From: Tetraselmis striata
Lineage: Eukaryota > Chlorophyta > Chlorodendrophyceae > Chlorodendrales > Chlorodendraceae
Direction: 5' to 3'
Assembly: GCA_006384855.1 (NCBI GenBank)
Contig: VCJN01002314.1
Span: 62,001 to 126,000 of the forward strand
DNA: 64,000 nucleotides
Part shown: in pieces, positions 42,721-52,566 of the stretch
Layout: each line of letters opens with the position of its first letter
Numbering within the stretch: the first letter of the stretch is position 1
The notes under the pieces: generated by a model
What the model saw: only the letters and a program-made list of their open reading frames with translations
Told to the model about the DNA's origin: nothing
The model's database searches: none
Made by a program: the position numbers and the translations under genes

Positions 42721-44217
42721 GGGTGCCCTTATTCTGCTGCTGACAGCTCAGTAGATAGGGATGTAAGTGATGTTTGTGTTACATCATGCTGTCCAGTAAC
42801 TGTCGAGTCGCATGACTGCGAAGTTACTGTTGCCGATATGTCATTGGCACCTGAGGTATCCGCATTATTGTCTAATGCACGTCTGAATGACGATATACCT
42901 GTGACGAGTACATGTTCGAGTGACGATGTCGTCATCTCTGAGAGTAGTAACGACTATGTTGAGTCGCCTACTGATGAGAACTCGAATAGTGTACGCGAGT
43001 CTGGTACGACTTTGCCAGTAGCCTGTGTAACGGGTGCTCGGAAAGTTTCGACTCATCGTCGCGTAAAGGCTCTGAGGCGTCGTATGCCTAGAAAGACTAC
43101 AGTCAGTGCCGAGTGGCGACTGGTCGATAGAGTCTTCGATCCCTTACATGAGATGTTCCAGTTTACGCTGGAGGGCTGTGCGGATAATGAGGGTCTGAAT
43201 ACCCATCGAAACTTGCCGTTCTGTTCAGAACAAGATTCGATATTATCGCGCGACTTGTCGAATGAACGTGTGTTTATTCACCCTCCATGGCATATGACTG
43301 AGTCTATTGCGAGGCATTTTGAGCAATGCCGCAGTAGGGCTAAAGAACATACTGTAGGAGTGTTTGTATTGCCTGCATTTGATAGATTCAGTGCTTTGAC
43401 AAAGCATTGGAAACTATTGCAGCAATACCCAGCAAAGACACCTTTGTTCACCAGGTGGTCTGATAAAAATGCCACAGTCCAGGAAGATGTTAGACCGCCA
43501 AAGTATGGGGTTAACATTTGGTTAGTTGATGCTAACTGTGCTTTTCCTGATGACTTTGTACCTAAAACTGTCACAAGTCCAAATGTGAGTTTTAACGTGG
43601 ACTCTGCAAAAGTTGCGGATTCTAGCGTTGGTATTGGTGAACGTGCATCTGAGTCTATAAATGAGTGTGATGCTGTCAATGTGACTGATCCATCATTTTG
43701 GAGTATGCAAAGGCAAAGTTTGCCTCAGATTGCTTCTTTGACTCGTTGGGATGACCCCAGGCCATTGTTGAAAGTTAATGTGACAATTAACGATGACGCC
43801 GTTGTGGATGCACTGGTTGATAATGCGGCATCTTTAGATTTTATATCTGAGGACTTTGTGCGCAGAAACAACTTGCAGATACAAAAGTTGAAAGCCAGAA
43901 CACCTGTCCGTTTGGCTAATGGTCAACGTGTCTCATGTTACCATACAACTGTTGTGTCTCTGTCTGTTGGAGGACATGTATTTGAGAATCGAGTATTTTA
44001 TATACTGCGTGAGCTCAAAGTCTCCGACATTGTATTGGGTTTAACTTGGCTTCATGAAGCGCAAGTTACCATTAAGTATGGTACGGAACGTATCATGACT
44101 TTAATGGATGGAACCCATGTACCTGTTGTAATAGTGGGTCGTACTCCTGCATGTAGCATGATTACTTCCACTAGGGTACAAAAGTTGATGCGCAAAACTG
44201 CTCGCTCGTGCGTCTAA
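42721..44217 (+). CDS. Gypsy ORF2: Dam-like methylase-fold segment and retropepsin-like protease
   Basis: Counting from the first ATG (42838) it has 459 aa. Residues about 95-215 read VFDPLHEMFQFTLEGCAD, then ERVFIHPPWHMTESIARHF and VGVFVLPAFDRF. This pattern, with a PPW motif after a hydrophobic strand and VLP further on, is like the phage/DIRS Dam-type N6-adenine methylase fold; His replaces the usual Asn/Asp of (N/D)PPW. The protease follows: ALVDNAASLDFIS at about 326-338, where DNA stands in place of the usual D(S/T)G, and the second motif DIVLGLTWLHEA at about 397-408. The frame ends at TAA 44215-44217, overlapping the pol frame by about 26 bases. Confidence 0.75.
   Translation, partial: GCPYSAADSSVDRDVSDVCVTSCCPVTVESHDCEVTVADMSLAPEVSALLSNARLNDDIPVTSTCSSDDVVISESSNDYVESPTDENSNSVRESGTTLPVACVTGARKVSTHRRVKALRRRMPRKTTVSAEWRLVDRVFDPLHEMFQFTLEGCADNEGLNTHRNLPFCSEQDSILSRDLSNERVFIHPPWHMTESIARHFEQCRSRAKEHTVGVFVLPAFDRFSALTKHWKLLQQYPAKTPLFTRWSDKNATVQEDVRPPKYGVNIWLVDANCAFPDDFVPKTVTSPNVSFNVDSAKVADSSVGIGERASESINECDAVNVTDPSFWSMQRQSLPQIASLTRWDDPRPLLKVNVTINDDAVVDALVDNAASLDFISEDFVRRNNLQIQKLKARTPVRLANGQRVSCYHTTVVSLSVGGHVFENRVFYILRELKVSDIVLGLTWLHEAQVTIKYGTERIMTLMDGTHVPVVIVGRTPACSMITSTRVQKLMRKTARSCV
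44189..44217 (+). promoter_or_regulatory. protease/pol overlap, possible +1 frameshift site
   Basis: The pol frame is open from 44189; the protease frame stops at 44217. A +1 slip anywhere in between joins them. GTC-TAA-G at the stop would allow a slip at a slow stop codon, as in antizyme mRNAs. The alternative is a simple mutation. Confidence 0.4.
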
Positions 44218-44227
44218 GCATAATTCT

Positions 44228-47200
44228 TTGGCTGAATTCTATGTCGTTGAAATGTCGGTTATAAAGGATGATCCTGACCTGCATTTAGACAATGCTATGA
44301 CACCAGAGCAAAAGGATGCTATTCGTCATTTGTTGTATGACGAGTTTCCTGAAATTTTGCGTCCAGTCAACAGGCCGCCTGTTCATCGGCCATGGGATCA
44401 CAAAATTGAGTTAACTGGCAAAATGAAACGCCAAAGACTTAATCGTTTGTCTCCCGCTGAACGTGCTGAATTGGATCGCCAACTCAAAGATGCGATTGCC
44501 GCTGGACTTGTTCGTCCTAGTCAATCTGAGTTTGGTTCGCCTATTCTTTTTGTTAAGAAGGCAGATGGATCCCTTCGGTTGTGTGTCGATTTTCGTGGGC
44601 TGAACGAGGTCACTCGAAAGGATATGTATCCTTTGCCGCGAATTGATGAAACGTTGGATTCTCTCCGCAATGCCCGTTGCTATACCCATCTGGATTTAGC
44701 ATCAGGTTATTGGCAGGTTGCCATTGCAGAGGAGGACATCCACAAGACAGCGTTTCAGACACCTGATGGTCTATGGGAGTGGACTGCAATGCCATTTGGT
44801 TTGTGCAATGCCCCAGCCACTTTCCAGCGCATGATGAATGACATCTTGAGACCATTTTTGCGTGACTTTGTGGTGGTGTATTTGGATGATATATGTATAT
44901 ATTCAGATAATTATGATGACCACATAAAGCACCTTCGTTTAGTTTTTGAGAAACTGAATGAATATAATCTGAGGTTGCAATTAAAGAAATGTTTCTTTGG
45001 CATGCAATCTATGGATTATTTGGGGTATACCGTCGCTGATGGTAAGTTGTCTGTTTCAGAGGCCAAAGTAGCTGCAGTTAGGGATTGGCCTGTCCCTAAA
45101 ACTCAGAGTGAAGTCAGAAGTTTTGTACAATTCTGCAATTTCTACTCTAAGTTTATTCATCATTTCAGTGATTTAACTGCACCATTGACTGACTTATTGC
45201 GTAAGTCTAAACCAATTCATGTTGACTGGTCACCGGCGTGTCAGGAAGCCTTTGAGACCCTTCGTCTGCGACTGATTTCCGCTCCGTGTCTTTCCATTCC
45301 TTCCATGGGGGCGGATGCGACGTTCACCGTAGCGACAGATGCGTCCAACGTAGGGCTTGCTGCAGTACTACTGCAGGACCAAGGAGGAGGTCCTCAACCA
45401 GTGAGTTACTGGGCGCGAAAGCTGAATGCAGCTGAGCGTGGTAATACCTACAGTGCTTATGATTTGGAAGCTTTGGCTGTCTGTGAATCAATTAAGCACT
45501 GGCGTTGTTACCTTGAAGGGTGCTGTCGATTCCTTGTTGTCTCAGATCATGACACCCTGCGTCATCTGCTCAGGCAACCGGCAGAAAGGTTGAACCGGCG
45601 ACAAGTGCGCTATGTACGCGACTTGCAGCCGTTTGTTGGGTCCATATCTCTTGCATACCGAAAGGGCAAGTGGAATGAAGCCGATCCGTTGTCGCGTAGA
45701 CCGGATTTTAAGCCGATTGGTTTCGGTGGCTTATATTGGACCGGGGATGTGCCGGACGCGGCTGAATCACTCGTGAGTGAACATCGCCCATGTACTGCGG
45801 TATTGTCGGCTGTAAGTGCGTCGTCACTTAGCCTTGATGACAATATTCTCCACCTTATTAAGGCTGGATATGCAGAGGACGCGTTCTACTCCTTATGGGG
45901 GGGGTGGAAGCAGTCCGGTCATGTGGTAGAGCACGATGGTTATTTTTGGAGGCATGGACGTCTTTGCATACCAACCAATCGTGACATCATCAATAAGATA
46001 TTGTATGAGCTACATGATTCTGTTGGTCACCGTGCTTATGCAAGCACCTTGGCACGTGCCTTGGACCGTTTTTGGTGGACACGCATACGACATGACGTGA
46101 AAACCTATTGTGAACAATGCTCGGTGTGCCGGCGTGTTCGTGCACGTCCGCAGCCACCTGCACCAACACAGCCCTTACCAGTACCGCCACGTCCATGGCA
46201 TACGGTTGGTTTGGATTTTATAACCGAGTTACCTGAGAGTAATGGTTATAATACTATGTTGGTTGTGTGTTGCCATCTGTCCCGGCAAGCACATTTTATT
46301 CCAACCACAGTCAACGTGACTGGTGGACAGGCAGCTGAATTATTTCTGAAGGAAGTATTCAGGCTGCATGGAATACCTCGTGTGATCGTCTCTGATAGAG
46401 ATCCACGGTTCCTGTCTGCATTCTGGCAAACTCTGTGGCGGAGACTTGGCACTAAATTGAACATGTCTAGTGGCCAACATCCTGAAACAGATGGTTTGAC
46501 TGAACGCATTAATGCCATAGTCACTGAGTTGGCTCGTGCGTTTTGTTGTTTCGATGGTTCAAACTGGGTAGACCAGTTACCATTGATGGAATTTGCGTAT
46601 AATTCCAACAAAGCACTTGGCATTGAGCATGCACCATTTGAGGTTATGTATGGTTTCAATCCTGAAACGCCTCCGGATGTATTGTTTGGTATAAGACCAA
46701 CAATAGCATTCTCTCGTGATGCTCAGCAACGTATCCAAGATATGAAGGAGATTCATGAGTTGGTTCGGTCAGTGTTGGCTGTCCATAAAGATGAATTGAC
46801 TGTTCGACCTAGTGTTAGGCAACAGCGCAATCCTCCTATCTTCAATGTTGGAGATAGAGTATCTGTGGATACCCGTCTGCTTAAGGTCAAAGGTCAGCCT
46901 TGCAAAAAGCTGATGGACAAGCAGCTTGGCCCATTTTCTATTGTAGAGAAAATTGGCGGTCATAGTTATCGACTGAAATTACCTGCTGGTGTTAAGTTGC
47001 ACCCAGTATTTCATGTTAATAACTTGAGACCCTGTCCCACTGCGCCGTTGCGCCCGCATGTACCTCTTGTTGTTGGTACCGGTGACGACTCTGATGATGA
47101 GTATGAGATTGACAAGATTACCAGCGTTAAAATCGGTTCCATGCCCGGTTTACGTGGTACTCAGTTGCAATTTCTTGTTCACTTTGCGGATGAGTCTATT

Positions 47201-47350
47201 GCCCCTGTTTGGCATCGTTTGTTTGATGTTAAAAGGACAATAGCATTGCAGGATTTTATGGCTACTCCCAAATGGTTGGACTTTGTAAAGTCACCTGAAT
47301 TTGTGGAGCATATGCATAAATACCCGGCACGTGTGCCGACTGCAAATTAA
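44228..47350 (+). CDS. Gypsy pol: RT, RNase H, integrase, chromodomain-like tail
   Basis: About 1040 aa without a break. RT has LCVDFRGLNEVTRKD (118-132), LDLASGYWQVA (155-165, first Asp) and VVVYLDDICIYSDN (catalytic YLDD at 218-221). RNase H begins FTVATDASNVGLAAVLLQ at about 365. The integrase zinc finger H-x-H...CxxC is at about 596-635 (ending CEQCSVCRRV). The catalytic residues are VGLDFITELP (about 659), VSDRDPRFLSAFW (about 721) and LTERINAIV (about 756). The C-terminal YEIDKITSVKIG...LQFLVHFADESIAPVWHR (about 955-1005) resembles a chromodomain, so the element is a chromovirus that may target chromatin marks. The listed start is TTG; translation probably arrives by frameshift from ORF2. 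Confidence 0.95.
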   Translation: MAEFYVVEMSVIKDDPDLHLDNAMTPEQKDAIRHLLYDEFPEILRPVNRPPVHRPWDHKIELTGKMKRQRLNRLSPAERAELDRQLKDAIAAGLVRPSQSEFGSPILFVKKADGSLRLCVDFRGLNEVTRKDMYPLPRIDETLDSLRNARCYTHLDLASGYWQVAIAEEDIHKTAFQTPDGLWEWTAMPFGLCNAPATFQRMMNDILRPFLRDFVVVYLDDICIYSDNYDDHIKHLRLVFEKLNEYNLRLQLKKCFFGMQSMDYLGYTVADGKLSVSEAKVAAVRDWPVPKTQSEVRSFVQFCNFYSKFIHHFSDLTAPLTDLLRKSKPIHVDWSPACQEAFETLRLRLISAPCLSIPSMGADATFTVATDASNVGLAAVLLQDQGGGPQPVSYWARKLNAAERGNTYSAYDLEALAVCESIKHWRCYLEGCCRFLVVSDHDTLRHLLRQPAERLNRRQVRYVRDLQPFVGSISLAYRKGKWNEADPLSRRPDFKPIGFGGLYWTGDVPDAAESLVSEHRPCTAVLSAVSASSLSLDDNILHLIKAGYAEDAFYSLWGGWKQSGHVVEHDGYFWRHGRLCIPTNRDIINKILYELHDSVGHRAYASTLARALDRFWWTRIRHDVKTYCEQCSVCRRVRARPQPPAPTQPLPVPPRPWHTVGLDFITELPESNGYNTMLVVCCHLSRQAHFIPTTVNVTGGQAAELFLKEVFRLHGIPRVIVSDRDPRFLSAFWQTLWRRLGTKLNMSSGQHPETDGLTERINAIVTELARAFCCFDGSNWVDQLPLMEFAYNSNKALGIEHAPFEVMYGFNPETPPDVLFGIRPTIAFSRDAQQRIQDMKEIHELVRSVLAVHKDELTVRPSVRQQRNPPIFNVGDRVSVDTRLLKVKGQPCKKLMDKQLGPFSIVEKIGGHSYRLKLPAGVKLHPVFHVNNLRPCPTAPLRPHVPLVVGTGDDSDDEYEIDKITSVKIGSMPGLRGTQLQFLVHFADESIAPVWHRLFDVKRTIALQDFMATPKWLDFVKSPEFVEHMHKYPARVPTAN

Positions 47351-47383
47351 ACTGCCTGTGGAATGCTATTTCACACTGTTGTC

Positions 47384-47396
47384 AAGGGGGGAGAGA
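47384..47396 (+). promoter_or_regulatory. polypurine tract of the Gypsy element
   Basis: AAGGGGGGAGAGA lies five bases before the 3' LTR start at 47402. It would prime plus-strand DNA synthesis. Confidence 0.75.
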
Positions 47397-47401
47397 TGTA
47401 G

Positions 47402-47550
47402 TGTGACAATAATGGCATACTCTGTACGGGTACTGTATGATCGTAGCATCATTCATGTACGAGTACCTGCTGCTGTATCGTATGTGTGAGCGCGTGTGTC
47501 ACGCGCCACAATACGAGTACTGGTGGATGATGAATCATGAGATGAGTCCT
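47402..47550 (+). repeat. 3' LTR of the Gypsy element, first part
   Basis: 149 bp identical to the start of the 5' LTR except for one base. It is interrupted at AGTCC(T) by the LINE. The remaining 377 bp are at 51846-52222. Confidence 0.95.
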
Positions 47551-47818
47551 TTTTTTTTTTTTTTTTTTTTTTTTCGCCCCCGGGACAGGACTGGCACCAG
47601 TGAAACCCTTGCAGCGTCTCTACGACGGCCGTTTAGGCAGCAATCCAGTTACGGAAAGCCCTGGGTAGGCGACGCTCCGTTATAGTCATCAAGCAAATTG
47701 CCGAAGCATTTCGCAAGACTAATTGGAGGCCAGTGACGGAATTTCCAACACTGTTGGATCACCGTCTAAAACACTGCCATCAAAATACCCGGCACTGACC
47801 ACGAAAGGTCCGCCCTAG

Positions 47819-50800
47819 CTACCCGTTTGGGCGTCGGCCCATTCGAGTAATGCGAGTTGGGGCAAGCCCCAACCCGCGGAGCAAAGCATTTCGGGAGTGC
47901 GATACATGTGCAACAAAAAAGGCAATGTGAGGGAGGGCCTGACGCCATAGCTGGAAAAATTTCCCATTCCCAGTAAAATCCAGGGCGCCGTGAAGGGAGG
48001 GGGGGACCCCGCCCAAAATAAAGGCAGTTAAGTCCTCAGGTGTTGACGCACTAACCTGACTACTAATAAAATCCCTGAACTCCGGAACTAACAACCCAAA
48101 ATTATGACGGTGATACCCCCACCGCGGGCACTCCACCAACATATGTTCGATAGTCTCAGATTCACCTCCGCCACATGCAGGGCAGTGTTCAAGGAACCGC
48201 TCAGGCATGGCATGAATCCGGGCCAATCGGCGGGCAGTGGGAAATACTCGGGTGCGTAATTGTATCATAATGTGCAACCCGGCCACAACCCCCGCGGGGA
48301 CACCCACACCGTACTGTGGCAACGGGTTTGACGCATAGGACGCCTGGACATATATACCCCAGGTGTTATTGCGTGCTAACGATACCGACGATTCGTAACG
48401 CGCCCACACCGATGCCTTTACTAGTTTAGCGGCATCGCGCGCGGCTAGCGACCTCCACTCAAGTGGAAGGTGCGCCCCCTCAGCTAGCCCTACGTTCGCC
48501 CTAGCTAGTCGATCTAACCACCGCACAGTCCCCGACGTCCACGTGTTAGGGCGCGCCCGACTTGGCTGATCTACTAAATGGGTTATACATGTATTCAAGT
48601 CGGATGCTTTAAGGAACGCCCGAGCCCGTGCCGCAGCGGCCGTAGCCTCTATGGGCGCAATATCCAATTCCCGCATCATCGGTGCAGTGGCTACCCCAGG
48701 GGAGTTTTTACCTACCCCAATGAGGCAACGCAAGCACTGATTGAGTACAGTTTGTAATTTATTTGCGCCGCTAGTTCTATCCATGCCCCATACTTCACAC
48801 CCATAAGTTAAAACCGGCAGTACACAGGTTTTAAAAACCGACACACGCACATTAATAGGGATTATGTCCCGTCCACCGACTAATACCGAATCGAGCGCCT
48901 CAATAGCGCGTTTACCCTTCTTAACCCGGTCGTCTACTATGTGTTGCATACCTAAATCCGACTTAATGACCGTACCCAAGTACCTATATTCATTTACAAC
49001 CGGTACCCGTTCCCCCCCAAGCTGCCATCGGGCAGCTTGTTCGCGTAACGCGGTCTCGTCGGAATATCGGCCTAATGCCATCACCCCACACTTAAGTACC
49101 CCAAACCCCATAAAATGATCCTCCGCCCACTGCGAGAAGTGGGCGAACATGGCATGCAGGTTATCGAACGAGCCTGTGATACCAACAGCGTCGTCCGCGT
49201 ATAACTGACCTGGCACCCTTAGTGGTTGCCTTGCCGCTAATGTGTCAGTGCACCCTGGAACATCACATCCTAGATGTTCTACCCCATCGAATATATCGTT
49301 AATAAATATGTTAAATAGGATGGGGGAAGCGGGGCATCCCTGTCGGAGGCCACGCTCTATGGGTATGGGGTCTGATAGTGTTCCCGGGGCCACCCCTGTC
49401 TTGACCCGTACCATACTATCCCTGTATAAAGTTTTAATGAAGGTAAGCATATGACCCGAAACTCCTATGGCTTGTAGTTTTAGGAATAAAAGCTCATGAG
49501 GTACGGTGTCATATGCCTTCCTAAAGTCAATAAAACCCGCGTACGTGGGTAGACCTGCCGCTTGGCGACGAGCCGCGATATCGAACAAGCTGGCGACTTG
49601 CATGGGGCCCTCCTCATTCCGCATAAAACCCGCTTGCCAACGGCGGATTATCCCTTTAGCTTGGCAGACGTCTTGCAAGCGTTGGGAAATGATGGTCATA
49701 AGGAGTTTCATAGCGGCACCCATAATCGAAATACCCCTATAATTGTCCATAACGGTCGCGTCGCCTTTCTTGGGCACCGATACTATGGCCGAGCTACGCC
49801 ACTGCTGGGGGATATAGTTCTTAGTCCATATTCCGTTAATTAAGGCCAGCAATGCCTTGCCAAAATGGCTATTCGGGGCGTATATCGCCAATTTTAAAGC
49901 CTCTGCAGTGATCCCATCCTGCCCCTGGGCCTTATTATTTTTTAAACGCCTAAGAGCCTTGACTAGTTCCTCCCATGTTATATGCCCATTAATCCCGTTT
50001 AGTGCGGGGGCAATGGGTGGGGATGTACCGTGTCGGTGTTCCCACGCCGCACGGTATATCGCCACCCGTTGTGCTAGGGGGTGGGGGTCACGCAGCAGCT
50101 CCCGATAGTGCCGCGCCCAGCACGCATTGATTTCGCCCGGCTCGGTATGAAGTACCCCCGATACCGGATCGCGTACTGGCTGGTCGTTCGCGCCCTCGAA
50201 TGAACCCTGCCCCTTACGGAGAGAGCGCGCCCACTTCCAGAACTCCCGTCTCCCACCACCCTTCTTAAAATCCTGAACCGCTTTTAGCACGGCCCGCTCC
50301 CTCTGGCGGCGGCGGTTATTACGTACTAGTGTCCGGACCCTATGCCGTGCAGCAGCATAATGTGCCGACGCTAGAGCGGCATCCCGAGGGCCCCTAGTCC
50401 CCCGGCACGCCATAAAGGCCATGCGCCGACGATTAATCGCACCTAGGATAGACCGTTGGAGCGGCGGCCCTAGGCCACGACGCCTGGGCTTGGTAACAGC
50501 CCCTACCCCACGCGCCGCCGACCATATTGCCTGGATAAAGTGGTCGGCGCCGGTGTCTAGGGATCCCCCCCCTCCCGAGGGCCCGCCGTCTACAGGTGGG
50601 TCATCTAGAGGGGTGAGCACCGCGAACGGATTAGCGGTGACAAAATCGTGGAACGGCTTGGGCCATTCAGAGGGAGAGTCACCGTGGGCCGGTTTGGGAA
50701 TGGACCTTGCAGACAGGCGTTCATGCAGGGGAGGTGGACAGGCATCCTCACGGATGGCGCCCACGGGGAAAGAAGACAGGACAGGGAAGTGATCGGAGGT

Positions 50801-51010
50801 GTCCCAAGAGTAGTCCACCCATGCCGAGGGCGAGAGAGGGGGGGGAGGGCCTATGGTGGGAGGCCATGCGATGAAGTGGTCGAGAACGCGGCAGCTGCCC
50901 CTCCGGCAAGTACCCCGTTCGCGCGCCGATGCATCCCGCGGCCACATGGGCTTACCGCCGGGAAGGCACCGCCAACGCCTGAGTAGAGCCGTCAACTCCC
51001 TTTCATCCAT
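47819..51010 (-). pseudogene. LINE ORF: end of endonuclease, RT, zinc finger (1063 codons open)
   Basis: It begins inside the endonuclease (NMDERELTALLRRW; SDHFPV at about residue 73). RT follows: KNNKAQGQDGITAEALK, VPKKGDATVMDNYRGIS, FIDFRKAYDTVPHELL, GLRQGCPASPILFNIFIND, and the catalytic YADDAV at about 602. The knuckle CPACGGGESETIEHMLVEC lies at about 942-960. The endonuclease start lies in another frame upstream, so the reading is broken by one base. The rest is open and well preserved. Confidence 0.9.
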
Positions 51011-51807
51011 GTTCCAATCCCCCCCACCACAATCATATCCCTCGGATAACGCGTCCGAAGCCGCGCCAACTCTTCGCGCAGGCGGTCCCGATACGGTTCC
51101 CCCTGTGAGCCGGTGGGCAAATAGGCCGAGATAAATATAGTGGCCGCGGAGTCACTGCAACCTCCCCCCACCCGGACACAGGTCCAACATGGGTGGGGCG
51201 CGCCGACTGCCCGCGCCCGGTACGGCGACCGGACTAACACACAACACCCACGTTCCGATGCAACGCGGTCCCCGAACGAATAGTAGTCAGAGTACCCATT
51301 AAAACGCACTCGCATATCGGTCGCCCTAACCGTGGTCTCCTGAATGAGCAGAACATCTACAGATCGCTCGATCAGCAACGCGCCAACATCCTCCACCTTA
51401 GAAGACAACCCATTCACATTAAGCGTCGCAACGCACAGGTGGGCGGGCATGGGAGGGAGGGGAAAGGGCAAGGGGTGGGAGGGAGGGGGAGGGCGGGCGG
51501 CGTGGCGATCCCAGTACGAGCGGTGTTCCCGCAAGTACCAACCCCACCGGCATGCAAAACGCTGTAAACGCTCGCGGACATGCGCACCCTGCCCTTGGGT
51601 ATAATACACATCAAAGCGCACTAGCCCATCCCGCTGCAACACACGATCGATCTTCGGAATGGCCGAGGGCCGGCCATTAAACGCCCGATCGACGCGGCTC
51701 CAGAAGGCAGGTAGTGGCGACGGGTCCCCCCAACAACACACACGACGCAGGGACGCCCCAGCGCCCTCAGCCAAGTGCCCAACCGTCCAAGGGCGAACCC
51801 CCGTCAC
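50992..51807 (-). pseudogene. LINE N-terminal region and first half of the AP-type endonuclease
   Basis: The frame is open from the LTR junction. A basic/aromatic region (DGLVRFDVYYTQGQGAHVRE) may bind RNA. The endonuclease starts ATLNVNGLSSK, with VDVLLIQETTV (catalytic Glu). At MIVVGG the reading should continue as DWNM but a G run (C7 on the plus strand near 51020) is one base short, giving a premature stop. A homopolymer sequencing error would look the same. Confidence 0.85.
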
Positions 51808-51845
51808 TATGACGGCTGCACCCGGTAGGACATGAGATGAGTCCT

Positions 51846-52222
51846 ACTGGTACCGGTACACTGTTCAGTAGTAGTTACGGGATAATACGCATGTGCGTAC
51901 CCGTAGCGGGCATATATGTATAATGCACCTGCCTCTGTAACATCAGTTGTATACTTGTGTATAAACTGATGTGTCAACTACATGTGCGGAGGTCTCTAAG
52001 CGACGACCTCCTGTTCGACACTTCGAGGCACGACTCTCCACGGTGACGCGCCTAGCAGTGCGCGTGCCGCTTGGTGGTGGTGGCTAGCTGTGAGCTAGCC
52101 ATACGCATAAATAGCGGCGGGTGGTGACAACGTTGTAACCATTGTTTCTCTCTCTGCTGCCTTCTGTGTGTTTACGACAGCCTTGTCTGCTTGACCTGCG
52201 TGAGGCACCCGAGACTGTCGCA
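51846..52222 (+). repeat. 3' LTR of the Gypsy element, second part
   Basis: Continues the LTR after the LINE; identical by eye to 40503-40879. The two parts add to 526 bp. TGAC follows at 52223. Confidence 0.95.
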
Positions 52223-52290
52223 TGACTTTCAGTGAAGAGGGTCATTAGATGGTGTCCTGGATTTAATAGAGTATGTGCAGAGACAACACT

Positions 52291-52566
52291 TTAGATAGCC
52301 AAAAGTTTGCGGAATACAAATTCAAATATCAAGCCCCAATAATTTGGGCAAAATACCCACCACTTCTCGGCCGGAACGGGCTGAAGATACGCCTGGATTT
52401 GATCCTCTTTTGACCGGGTTACGGAGTGGAGCAAGGCAGCAAATCCCTGAGCATCGGATTTCTCGAGGTCCGAGGAAATTGCTTTGGTCCAGGTTCCGGG
52501 AGAGCGCGCAAAGGTATCCCAATCCGCGTTTGGAAAACATGCACATACAAGCCATAGAGTACGCAT
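52291..52566 (-). other. candidate exon, 91 codons, unidentified
   Basis: The frame reads NADWDTFARSPGTWTKAISS, then DAQGFAALLHSVTRSKEDQ and WWVFCPNYWGLIFEF. Composition is protein-like. It lies directly upstream (on the minus strand) of the decayed methyltransferase gene if the Gypsy is removed, so it may be part of that gene or of the transposase-like relic to its right. Confidence 0.3.

Larger units (their letters stand above)
47551..51830 (-). mobile_element. LINE (non-LTR retrotransposon) nested in the Gypsy 3' LTR
   Basis: Minus-strand element of about 4.28 kb. Its poly(A) tail appears as a T25 run at 47550-47574. The target duplication CATGAGATGAGTCC(T) is at 47536-47550 and 51831-51845. 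Endonuclease, RT and a C-terminal zinc finger are present. The 5' side is open in frame up to the junction, so the copy is probably slightly 5'-truncated, the usual outcome of target-primed insertion. It is younger than the Gypsy element. Confidence 0.95.
40354..52222 (+). mobile_element. young Ty3/Gypsy chromovirus, 7.6 kb without its nested LINE
   Basis: Two 526-bp LTRs start TG and end CA and differ at one base (LTR position 69, A at 40422, C at 47470). The flanking target duplication is TGAC (40350-40353 and 52223-52226), or ATGAC if the last A of the LTR is counted. Order: LTR, primer binding site, Gag region with Nudix-like start, protease ORF, RT-RNase H-integrase-chromodomain ORF, PPT, LTR. 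A LINE (47551-51830) sits inside the 3' LTR. LTR identity means recent insertion, yet the coding part needs two +1 shifts and one stop readthrough. Confidence 0.95.
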
